The notes under the pieces were generated by a model. That model ran no database searches. It was not told where the DNA came from and saw only the letters and a program-made list of their open reading frames with translations. Shown piece by piece: positions 1 to 7,388 of a stretch of 64,000 nucleotides of DNA. The stretch comes from Zobellia barbeyronii (GTDB lineage: Bacteria > Bacteroidota > Bacteroidia > Flavobacteriales > Flavobacteriaceae). Each line of letters begins with the position of its first letter. Within the stretch, counting starts at the first letter, position 1. A program made the translations under genes and the position numbers. The stretch is taken from positions 558,001 to 622,000 of the forward strand of contig NZ_JACATN010000001.1 in the NCBI RefSeq assembly GCF_018603515.1, given 5' to 3'.

Positions 1-1
1 G

Positions 2-628
2 GTAAAGAGCAGAAAAGTAGATGTTGATTCGCTTAGACTGAGTCCTAACCAAAGTGGCTCCCTTAATTTTAACGACCCATTTTTTATATCGGCTAGTACT
101 CCAATAAGTACTATAGATTCTACCCTATTTTTCATAACGAACCAAGATTCTCTAGCAGTAGACTTTACCGCTAAACTAGATACTATTGAAAATAAGATTG
201 ATGTCGATTTTGAAATTGAGCCCAACCAAAGTTATCAATTAGATATGTTGCCTGGTGCTATCACAGATTTCTTTGAGCAACCAAACGATACCATATCTTA
301 CTATTTATCTACCGGAAGTTATGCAGATTATGGTAATTTGAGATTTAATATCACAGGAGGCGAATACCCGTTAATCGTTCAGTTAACAGATGAACAAGGA
401 GAAATAAAACGCGAAATTATAGCCACAGAATCTAAAGTGTTTGAATTTAATAATATTGAACCTTCAAAATACTATATTCGGGTAATTTTTGATACCAACG
501 GCAATCAAAAGTGGGATACAGGAAACTTCCTCAAAAAACAACAACCAGAAAGAATAAGCTACTACCCAGATGTTATTGAGGTACGTGCCAACTGGGAAAT
601 GGAACAAACCTTTGTTATTCCAAAGTAA
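2..628 (+). CDS. Ig-like domain surface protein, C-terminal part (5' end outside window)
   Basis: The frame is open from the first bases of the window to a stop at 626-628, so this is the C-terminal 208 residues of a longer protein. It is rich in Thr, Ser, Asp and beta-forming residues, and ends with a segment containing FDTNGNQKWDTGNF, a pattern seen at the end of Flavobacteria proteins that carry an SbsA-type Ig-like domain at the N-terminus. It is probably a cell-surface lipoprotein, but the signal peptide is not in the window. An internal ATG at 245 is not the real start because the same reading frame continues upstream with the same character. Its last 14 bases overlap the convergent amidase gene. 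No enzymatic motif is visible; the function is unknown. Confidence 0.7.
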   Translation, partial: VKSRKVDVDSLRLSPNQSGSLNFNDPFFISASTPISTIDSTLFFITNQDSLAVDFTAKLDTIENKIDVDFEIEPNQSYQLDMLPGAITDFFEQPNDTISYYLSTGSYADYGNLRFNITGGEYPLIVQLTDEQGEIKREIIATESKVFEFNNIEPSKYYIRVIFDTNGNQKWDTGNFLKKQQPERISYYPDVIEVRANWEMEQTFVIPK

Positions 629-1388
629 AGCGATCTCTGTCGTTCAAGAACTTTAGTTTATTACGAACTTCATGAATATGCTTTTTTGATAAAGACGTAG
701 TCACAATTTCTTCCTTTACGGAAAATTCCAATTCTTTTCCCAAACCATCAAAAACTACCGAATGCCCGGGATATTTATGTCCAACCTCATCAGAGCCTAT
801 TCTATTTACTCCAATACAATAGGTCATATTTTCAATTGCCCGTGCTTTTAGCAGTGTGTCCCATGCGGTAATTCTTGGTTCCGGCCAATTGGCTACATAA
901 ATCAAAACATCATAATCTTCCGTATTTCTTGCCCATACCGGAAAACGTAAATCGTAACAGATCATAGGGCAAATTTTGAAGCCCTTATAATTTACAATAA
1001 GGCGTTCTTTACCTGCTTGGTAGACTTTATCCTCTCCTGCGAGAGTAAACGTATGGCGTTTATCATAGATTGAGGTTTTGCCATCTGGTTCAACAAAAAG
1101 AAGGCGGTTTGTATAAGCGTCATTTTCAAAGAAAACAATGCTTCCCACCATGGCAACATCTTTTTCTTTCGCTTTTTGCTGCATCCAAGCTAAGGTCCTT
1201 TGCCCTTCTTCTTTTTCAATGTTTCTGGGAGACATGGTAAAACCTGTCGTAAACATTTCCGGAAGCACTATTAAATCTATATCAGAAGTAAGTGCTTCCA
1301 ATTTTGTATCCAATTCTTCCCTGTTGGCCTTTGGGTCTTCCCACGCTAGTGAGGTTTGCACTAAGGCTACATTCAATAGTTCATCCAT
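615..1388 (-). CDS. Nitrilase-superfamily amidohydrolase (YafV/omega-amidase-like)
   Basis: A cytosolic carbon-nitrogen hydrolase of 257 residues, the usual length for this family. The Glu-Lys-Cys catalytic triad is visible as E44 (LPEMF), K110 (YDKRH) and C144 (ICYDLRFP). The CYDLRFP context matches the YafV/Nit2 branch, whose members deaminate alpha-ketoglutaramate and related omega-amides made by glutamine transaminases. I infer that substrate from the family. It starts at an ATG and lies 9 bp downstream of the Nudix gene on the same strand, so co-transcription is likely. Its 3' end overlaps the convergent Ig-like gene by 14 bp. Confidence 0.85.
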   Translation of the reverse strand: MDELLNVALVQTSLAWEDPKANREELDTKLEALTSDIDLIVLPEMFTTGFTMSPRNIEKEEGQRTLAWMQQKAKEKDVAMVGSIVFFENDAYTNRLLFVEPDGKTSIYDKRHTFTLAGEDKVYQAGKERLIVNYKGFKICPMICYDLRFPVWARNTEDYDVLIYVANWPEPRITAWDTLLKARAIENMTYCIGVNRIGSDEVGHKYPGHSVVFDGLGKELEFSVKEEIVTTSLSKKHIHEVRNKLKFLNDRDRFTLE

Positions 1389-1397
1389 AGAAAAAAA

Positions 1398-2012
1398 TCA
1401 ATCAAAATATACATTCGTTTTATTTTCAACTGCCATGGTATACAATTGCTTTATTTGTGATTCTAAAATGCGGTCCGTTGAAAGTTCCGGCAAATCATCA
1501 ACATCAAAAAAAGCAGCGCCTTGCATATCAAAACCATGATTAAGCTCACCTCCAGTAAGCTGACAAAGAAAGCATAATTTATAGATATAAAAAGGTTGCG
1601 GAGGATGCGGGTGAGATTGTTTATCATACACCGCTAACAGCCTAACTACAGTTGTGTTCAGCCCAGTTTCTTCCTCTATTTCTTTTGTGACACAAGTTGA
1701 GGGAGTGTAACCAACTTCGGCCCATCCGCCAGGTATTGTCCATTTACCATCAATACTTTCCTTGGCCATTAAAATCTGATTTTTTTCGTTAAGAACAAGC
1801 CCCCGAACATCAACTTTGGGTGTAGGGTAATCTGTAACAGGCATATAGAAATTTTCTAAAATAGATAAAGGCTGATTAGCCACGGAAGCCATCAACTCTA
1901 AAGCAATCTGTTTAAGTTCCTCATAACGTTCACGATTATATTCGTCTTCGGCATACACAAGCCCCGTCTCTGCTAATGCTTTTATTCGCTTGATTTGCTC
2001 TAACTCCTTCAT
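1398..2012 (-). CDS. Nudix hydrolase with N-terminal helical domain
   Basis: A 204-residue protein with a roughly 60-residue helical N-terminal segment (Nudix_N_2 type) and a Nudix domain after it. The Nudix box begins GGWAEVGY and ends KEIEEETGL. Relative to the consensus, the first Glu is Tyr and the Arg of the REUxEE core is Lys, while the metal-binding EExG portion is kept. These changes are shared by other proteins with this N-terminal domain, several of which act on ADP-ribose-like nucleoside diphosphates, so I do not read it as inactive. It sits between the ankyrin gene and the amidase in a tight minus-strand run. The substrate is not determinable from sequence. Confidence 0.85.
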   Translation of the reverse strand: MKELEQIKRIKALAETGLVYAEDEYNRERYEELKQIALELMASVANQPLSILENFYMPVTDYPTPKVDVRGLVLNEKNQILMAKESIDGKWTIPGGWAEVGYTPSTCVTKEIEEETGLNTTVVRLLAVYDKQSHPHPPQPFYIYKLCFLCQLTGGELNHGFDMQGAAFFDVDDLPELSTDRILESQIKQLYTMAVENKTNVYFD

Positions 2013-2024
2013 CTCAATTTAAAA

Positions 2025-2498
2025 TTAATTGTCCGTACTCAATAAGCTAATTAATTCTGGCGTTCCCTGGTTCTCCGCATGAGCCAATGCTGTATTTCCT
2101 CTAGCATCTTTGACCGTCGTATCTGCGCCGTTCTCCAGTAATAGCTTTGCAATTTCTGGCCTATTAAAAGTAGCTGCATAAATAAGGCATGTTCCGCCCA
2201 TAGAATTACGTTCATTTACGTTGGCTCCTTTTTCAATCAGCATATTAGCAATAGCGGTAAAACCTTTAAAACAAACGCCCATTAAAGCCGTATTCCCAGA
2301 CTCATCAACAGCATCTATTTTCGCGCCATTGTTCACCAATAATTCTGCTGTTTCCATATGACCATAGTAAGTTGCCAAAATAAGTGGTGTAGACCCTCTT
2401 TTATCTACAACATTAACTAATTCCGGATTATCGCTTAACATTAAGGCCACCTCTTCTGAGTTGCCCAAGCGTATTTCGTTAAAAAACTTATCGTTCAT
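2025..2498 (-). CDS. Ankyrin-repeat protein
   Basis: A small soluble protein of 157 residues made almost entirely of ankyrin repeats. A degenerate N-terminal repeat is followed by regular ones at about residues 35-65, 66-98 and 99-131 and a C-terminal cap. Each has the TPL/TAL opening and a LLxxGA core. There is no signal peptide or membrane segment. It probably acts as a protein-binding module; no partner can be named. It is the first gene of the minus-strand ankyrin-Nudix-amidase run, with 12 bp to the Nudix gene. Confidence 0.85.
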   Translation of the reverse strand: MNDKFFNEIRLGNSEEVALMLSDNPELVNVVDKRGSTPLILATYYGHMETAELLVNNGAKIDAVDESGNTALMGVCFKGFTAIANMLIEKGANVNERNSMGGTCLIYAATFNRPEIAKLLLENGADTTVKDARGNTALAHAENQGTPELISLLSTDN

Positions 2499-2897
2499 AT
2501 TTATGTTTTATCATGATTTTTTAGGTGTCTTCACAGGCCGAATTGCTTCATTTTATAAATTTAAACAAAAGAGCACCAGTATGTGTTGTGTCTCTTCTGT
2601 TTTCTATAAAAGATTCATCTCCTAATCATAACTAACCCCCTATCTCTCTGTCTTAATTGATAGAATTGAAGTGAATAACATCTTTTTCAAAACGATTCTA
2701 TTTGTTTTATTGGTAGCATAAAATAGATTTATGGACGTTCAACTATTTCGTTATAAATTCACAAATATTTTTTATGACAGATTTTTCGTATATTATTCTC
2801 GTATATATCATTGAGTTATGTTTGATAAAAGCGTCAAATTATTTACGAAATCTCACAACTCATTGTTAAACCCTACTTTTACATAAACAACTAGAAA
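2499..2897. other. Divergent intergenic region, no gene seen
   Basis: About 400 AT-rich bases between the ankyrin gene (minus) and the histidine kinase (plus). I see no convincing small gene, tRNA or hairpin terminator. It must hold the promoters of both transcription units; the only promoter-like element I noted is TATGTTTG at 2817-2824. Confidence 0.5.
2817..2824 (+). promoter_or_regulatory. Possible -7 element for the kinase operon
   Basis: TATGTTTG fits the Bacteroidota TAnnTTTG -7 consensus about 70 bp upstream of the kinase start. No good TTTG -33 element is present at the usual distance, so this is tentative. Confidence 0.25.
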
Positions 2898-5102
2898 TTG
2901 CAAACTCTTTCAATAACCTCACTAATTAAAGATTCCCCTAGCGCAGTAGCTATCCTAGATACTCAACTTCGCTTTGCGGGAAATTCAAAAGTATGGGCAG
3001 ATGAATTTTGTCCTAACTGCGAGTCACTTACTGGAAAGAACTATTTTGACGTCATACCCCGCACCCCAAAAAAGCTAAAAGCTATATTGGAAAATTGTCT
3101 TAATGAAGGTGTTAGAAACCTTAGTGAAGGCGAAAAATTCATTTATCCAAATGGCGAAATACAATGGTTAAAATGGAAAATAAATGCTTGGACAGATGCC
3201 AATAGTGAAATTGGGGGCCTCATTGTTCTTTTAGAAGATGTGACCCGAGTTAAACGTCGTGAAGAGCTTTATGCAAAATCAGAAAGAGTTGCCCGAACAG
3301 GTGGCTGGGAGGTTGACATGCATACTAACTATGTATATTGGACGGATTTAACAAGAGACATTCACGAAGTTTCCAAAGATTTTCAACCCAATTTAGAGAG
3401 CGGCCTAAACTTTTATAAAAAAGGAGAACATAGAGAGAGAATCACCAATCTAGTAACCAATGCCATTACTGACGGAACCCCTTGGGATACAGAATTAATA
3501 CTCATTACCGCAAAAGGAAATGAACTCTGGGTGCGAGCCAAAGGTGAGGTAGAATTTATCAATGGCAAGTGCATACGTATTTATGGCACCTTCCAAGACA
3601 TTGATGAGAAAAAGAAAACGGAACTCGATTTTAAAAGAATAAGTAATCGGTTAGCATTAGCTACACAAGGCGCCAATGTAGGTATTTGGGAATATGATTT
3701 AATTTCAGATTCATTAGTATGGGATGACATTATGTACAACCTTTTTGGAATTGAAAAAATTGCAAATCAAACTACCTATGATACCTGGCTTAATAGTGTT
3801 CACCCAGATGATATGGAACGCAGCAATCAGGAAGTAGAAGCTGCTATATCTGGTATAAAAGACTTTGATTCACAGTTTAGGATTATTTGGCCAAATGGAG
3901 AAATAAGACATATAAGAGGCATAGGCGTAACAAAAAAAAATGCGCAAGGCAAAGTAGTAAAACTAGTAGGGACCAACTACGACATTACCGAACTGAAGAA
4001 CACCCAAATGATGCTCCAAAAGAGCGAGGAATCATTTCATGGCGCTTTTGAAAACTCAGATACCGGTATGGCAATAGTAGCTTTGGATGGCTCCTTTGAG
4101 AAAGTTAACGAAAGTCTATGCGCAAGCCTTGGTTATGCAGAAAAAGAGCTGCTAACTATGAATTTCAAAGAGGTTACTCATCCAGAGGATTTTAATGACG
4201 ACCGCAGTCTATTAAAACAGATTACAAAAAGAAAAAGATCTAGTTACAAACTGGAAAAAAGGTATTTTCATAAAGACGGCCATGTTATTCATGGTATATT
4301 AACTGTTACAGCCGTAAAAGATACCAGTGGAGAGCTGCTTCATTTTGTTTCCCAAGTAACGGATATAACCCCCCGTATTAAAAATGAAAAAAAACTTAGC
4401 CATTTAGTAGATATCACTACGGAACAAAATGATAGCCTTTTAAATTTTGCTCATATTGTATCTCATAATTTACGTTCTCACTCCAGCAACCTATCTATGT
4501 TGACTAACTTTTTAATTAAAGAAAAGAGTGACTCAGAGCGTGAAAATCTTTTAGTTATGCTCCGCGGAGCGACTGATAGCCTCAATGACACCATCTTACA
4601 TTTAAATGAAGTGGTTCAGGTAAAAGTAGGTGCTTTCGAAAAGATGAAGAATATTAATCTTTATGACGCCATTACAGATGTGCAAAAGAACCTTAGCATC
4701 TTAATACAAGAGAAAAATGCAGTTTGTGAAATAAATGTACCCAGAGACCTTAAAGTTAGAGTAATACCAGCTTATTTAGATAGTATCATTTTGAACTTAT
4801 TAACGAACAGCCTAAAGTATAGCTCTCCAAAAAGAGCTCCTTTAATTCAAATAAGCTCTAAAATAGAATCCAATGCCATCACCGTTTCATTTAAAGACAA
4901 TGGTTTGGGCATAGATTTAAAACGAAATAGCGATAAACTCTTTGGTATGTACAAAACCTTTCATCGCAATAAAGATGCTAAAGGAATTGGTCTTTTTATC
5001 ACAAAAAACCAAATGGAGGCCATGAACGGAAAGATAGAAGCGGAAAGCACCGTAGACGTAGGTAGTACTTTTAAATTATATTTTGAAAAACCATTAACAT
5101 AG
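2898..5102 (+). CDS. Soluble multi-PAS sensor histidine kinase (TTG start)
   Basis: A 734-residue kinase with no signal peptide or membrane segment, so it should sense a cytosolic signal. About four PAS/PAC modules occupy roughly residues 8-115, 130-240, 250-370 and 375-495; at least two are of the PAS_3 type (YPNGEIQWLKW, WPNGEIRHIRG). The phosphoacceptor is H523 in SHNLRSH, followed by an HATPase_c domain with N637 in the N box, DNGLG at 667-671 and a later KGIGLF box. The start is TTG: an in-frame stop lies only two codons upstream, and the first PAS domain begins almost at once. Two receiver proteins follow within 10 and 75 bp, and are its likely phosphotransfer partners. Confidence 0.9.
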   Translation: MQTLSITSLIKDSPSAVAILDTQLRFAGNSKVWADEFCPNCESLTGKNYFDVIPRTPKKLKAILENCLNEGVRNLSEGEKFIYPNGEIQWLKWKINAWTDANSEIGGLIVLLEDVTRVKRREELYAKSERVARTGGWEVDMHTNYVYWTDLTRDIHEVSKDFQPNLESGLNFYKKGEHRERITNLVTNAITDGTPWDTELILITAKGNELWVRAKGEVEFINGKCIRIYGTFQDIDEKKKTELDFKRISNRLALATQGANVGIWEYDLISDSLVWDDIMYNLFGIEKIANQTTYDTWLNSVHPDDMERSNQEVEAAISGIKDFDSQFRIIWPNGEIRHIRGIGVTKKNAQGKVVKLVGTNYDITELKNTQMMLQKSEESFHGAFENSDTGMAIVALDGSFEKVNESLCASLGYAEKELLTMNFKEVTHPEDFNDDRSLLKQITKRKRSSYKLEKRYFHKDGHVIHGILTVTAVKDTSGELLHFVSQVTDITPRIKNEKKLSHLVDITTEQNDSLLNFAHIVSHNLRSHSSNLSMLTNFLIKEKSDSERENLLVMLRGATDSLNDTILHLNEVVQVKVGAFEKMKNINLYDAITDVQKNLSILIQEKNAVCEINVPRDLKVRVIPAYLDSIILNLLTNSLKYSSPKRAPLIQISSKIESNAITVSFKDNGLGIDLKRNSDKLFGMYKTFHRNKDAKGIGLFITKNQMEAMNGKIEAESTVDVGSTFKLYFEKPLT

Positions 5103-5111
5103 ATTGTAATT

Positions 5112-5522
5112 ATGAACATAACAAAAATTAGAAGCGTCTGCATTATTGATGATGACCCAATCTTTATCTACGGCACCAAGCGGATTATGAATGAGGCTGA
5201 TTTTACAGATGAAATCCTTGTTTTCAATGACGGTCAGGAAGCCTTTGATGCATTAAAAGCTATCACGGAAAAGGGTGATGAACTACCTTCTATGATTTTT
5301 CTAGATATTAACATGCCTATAATGACCGGTTGGGAGTTTTTAGATGAGTTCATTAAAATGCCTAACAATAACAGTGAAAACATTATTATTTACATCATAA
5401 GTTCTTCTGTTGACCCAAGAGACATTGCAAGAATTCAACAATATAAGATCGTTAATAATTACATTTTAAAACCAATTTCAATAGAAGACCTTCATAATAT
5501 TCTTAAAAGCGTTGGTAACTAA
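5112..5522 (+). CDS. Single-domain response regulator (receiver 1)
   Basis: A CheY-like protein of 136 residues consisting of a receiver domain only. The acidic pocket is D13-D15, the phosphoacceptor is D65 in FLDINMP, and the conserved Lys is K120 in LKP. There is no DNA-binding or enzymatic output domain, so it must act by protein contact or as a relay intermediate. It lies 9 bp behind the PAS kinase. It has the insertion after the second helix seen in Rcp1-type receivers. The second receiver gene downstream is clearly paralogous. Confidence 0.9.
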   Translation: MNITKIRSVCIIDDDPIFIYGTKRIMNEADFTDEILVFNDGQEAFDALKAITEKGDELPSMIFLDINMPIMTGWEFLDEFIKMPNNNSENIIIYIISSSVDPRDIARIQQYKIVNNYILKPISIEDLHNILKSVGN

Positions 5523-5596
5523 GGGGATTTGATTATTTTAGAGGACTAGGGTATATATACTATCCGCAAAACCCCGCAACCCTCACCACAAATTGA

Positions 5597-5989
5597 ATGA
5601 GTAGTTTTAAAAAAGTTTGTATTGTAGATGATGATGCAATAGTTGTTTTTGGATTAAAACGAGCTATGCAAACTATGGAGTTTACACCAGAGTTGCTCAT
5701 TTATGAAAATGGCCTTGATGCTATTGAAAGTTTTCAAGAAATGATTAGTGAAAACACAGAATTACCATCTCTTATTTTAATTGATATTAACATGCCTGTA
5801 ATGGGTGGATGGGATTTTATTTCAGAATTGCGCGAAATTTGGCCTAAGGAAAAAGAAGAGCCTACTACTTATATGATGACCTCTTCTATAAGCCCAAAAG
5901 ACACTGAAATTGCCAAGAGCTTTAATTTAGAGAACAACTATTTGACCAAGCCTATTTACGCAGAGAAACTAAGAAGCATCCTTCTTTAA
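5597..5989 (+). CDS. Single-domain response regulator (receiver 2)
   Basis: A second stand-alone receiver of 130 residues with acidic pocket D11-D13, phosphoacceptor D63 in LIDINMP and K118 in TKP. It shares the phrase LPSxIxxDINMPxMxGW with the receiver 74 bp upstream, which points to a tandem duplication followed by divergence. No output domain is present. The start is the ATG at 5597, placed so that the receiver fold begins at residue 5. It converges on the lamin-tail lipoprotein gene, whose stop lies 9 bp away. Confidence 0.9.
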   Translation: MSSFKKVCIVDDDAIVVFGLKRAMQTMEFTPELLIYENGLDAIESFQEMISENTELPSLILIDINMPVMGGWDFISELREIWPKEKEEPTTYMMTSSISPKDTEIAKSFNLENNYLTKPIYAEKLRSILL

Positions 5990-5998
5990 GCACCATTA

Positions 5999-7378
5999 TT
6001 ATTCCCTGTTTTTTGGAGTAAAATCATCAGGAGCATTTTTTGGTTGATTGACTGTTCCGGCATCACCACTATCATTAGACACAAGCCACTCTTCTATATT
6101 ATAAATAGAATTACCTTTTAGGATTTCTATGAGCCTAACGGCACTCCCATCTTCAAATTCGTGGTTGGTACCGGTACCGTCTTCACCTACTACACCAAAA
6201 ATATCTACAACCGTTCCAAAAGGGTCTACCAATTGCAGATTGTCATCTCCATTTGAATCTGCTGGGCTATTAGTACCTACTCCTAAATCCGGAACAAACC
6301 CATAAACCGTTTCAAACTCTTCCGCATTAGGTGAGATTACCAAGAAGTCATTTGCATTAATTGTTAAAGCTGATAAATCGATTTCTGAACTCACTTCTGT
6401 ATTTGCGTTGGTATAACGTTTCAACTTCCAGCCTTTTAAGCTTATATCTTCACTTGAAGAATTATAAAGCTCTACAAACCGGGCTGAAGCATTATTATCG
6501 GGATCGGCCAGTTCTGAAATGAAGATACTATCCGAAGTAAACTCATCTATTAATTCGGCACAACGCTCTTTGTCAAAGTTGATATCAGAAGTACTACGGA
6601 TACTAATTTGATAACTATCATTTTCCCGAAACAAGACACCTGTCACAGTTCCTCTTCCATCAGGAAGTATCTCCGACTGAAAATCGGAATAGCCACTATT
6701 GGACATCACAATCTGGTTATCGTTACAATCCGTCAAAATGCGTTCCGTCTCCACACCTACTTCTGCAAAAGGTTGTCCTAACTCGGCTTCTTCAAACTCT
6801 ACATCATTAAAGGTTACCAAGGTATTCGTTAATTCCTTTTTGAGGTCTGTAATTGTAATTACCGTAGGTTCAATAGCAACTTCACCATCACAAAATCTAA
6901 AAACATGTTCATTTACGATTGCGGCGGGTAACCTGCCTACCGAAACATTTCCAAAAGAAGTAAACGTCGCTCCTAGTTTAAGCACATCCTTGCTTTTACC
7001 TAGGTATAGTCCTTTAAGCTTAATTCCTATTTTTGTTCCCACGGGATAAAACAAATGAGAATCACGAACATCTATTTCAATCCTAAAACCTTCTTTTGGA
7101 TTTACTGGACTATCCTGAAAATATAGCACACTAAAAAAATTACCCTTAATATCTGAAGAAACAACAAACCCCTCAATAATTAAATCATCTTGAATCTGAA
7201 GTGTTTCCCCTTTATAAAGGCCTTTCACTTCCGAATATGTGCTATTGACGACCAATCCCGAAACACAATTGTCTGGCGGCACATCATAACTACGGCTCTT
7301 TACGCAACTACAGAAGCATACGGTCAAAAGGACTGTAAACTTCAGAAGTAATCTGCTCAAATTAAAATATCCTATCAT
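5999..7378 (-). CDS. DUF5689 / lamin-tail-domain lipoprotein
   Basis: An exported lipoprotein of 459 residues: the N-terminus is a hydrophobic stretch ending in a CFCSC lipobox at about residue 25. Residues of roughly 40-265 look like DUF5689, an OB-like module of Bacteroidota surface proteins. Residues of roughly 280-415 are a lamin-tail domain (FISELADP opening, RFVELYN, then LKGWKL and the VDIFG strand). Lamin-tail domains are often attached to secreted nucleases or other surface proteins. The gene follows the TonB receptor with 10 bp between them, so it is probably the receptor's surface partner; a divergent secreted nuclease completes the trio. Confidence 0.8.
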   Translation of the reverse strand: MIGYFNLSRLLLKFTVLLTVCFCSCVKSRSYDVPPDNCVSGLVVNSTYSEVKGLYKGETLQIQDDLIIEGFVVSSDIKGNFFSVLYFQDSPVNPKEGFRIEIDVRDSHLFYPVGTKIGIKLKGLYLGKSKDVLKLGATFTSFGNVSVGRLPAAIVNEHVFRFCDGEVAIEPTVITITDLKKELTNTLVTFNDVEFEEAELGQPFAEVGVETERILTDCNDNQIVMSNSGYSDFQSEILPDGRGTVTGVLFRENDSYQISIRSTSDINFDKERCAELIDEFTSDSIFISELADPDNNASARFVELYNSSSEDISLKGWKLKRYTNANTEVSSEIDLSALTINANDFLVISPNAEEFETVYGFVPDLGVGTNSPADSNGDDNLQLVDPFGTVVDIFGVVGEDGTGTNHEFEDGSAVRLIEILKGNSIYNIEEWLVSNDSGDAGTVNQPKNAPDDFTPKNRE

Positions 7379-7388
7379 AGGTAATTTC

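Noticed and set aside
1138-1539. A 133-residue plus-strand frame across the amidase and Nudix genes
   Set aside because: It spans two well-supported minus-strand genes, is Ser/Phe-rich and shows no family resemblance.
2581-2625. A 14-codon frame starting ATG TGT TGT in the region before the kinase
   Set aside because: Too short, no hydrophobic or conserved pattern, and no promoter; treated as chance.
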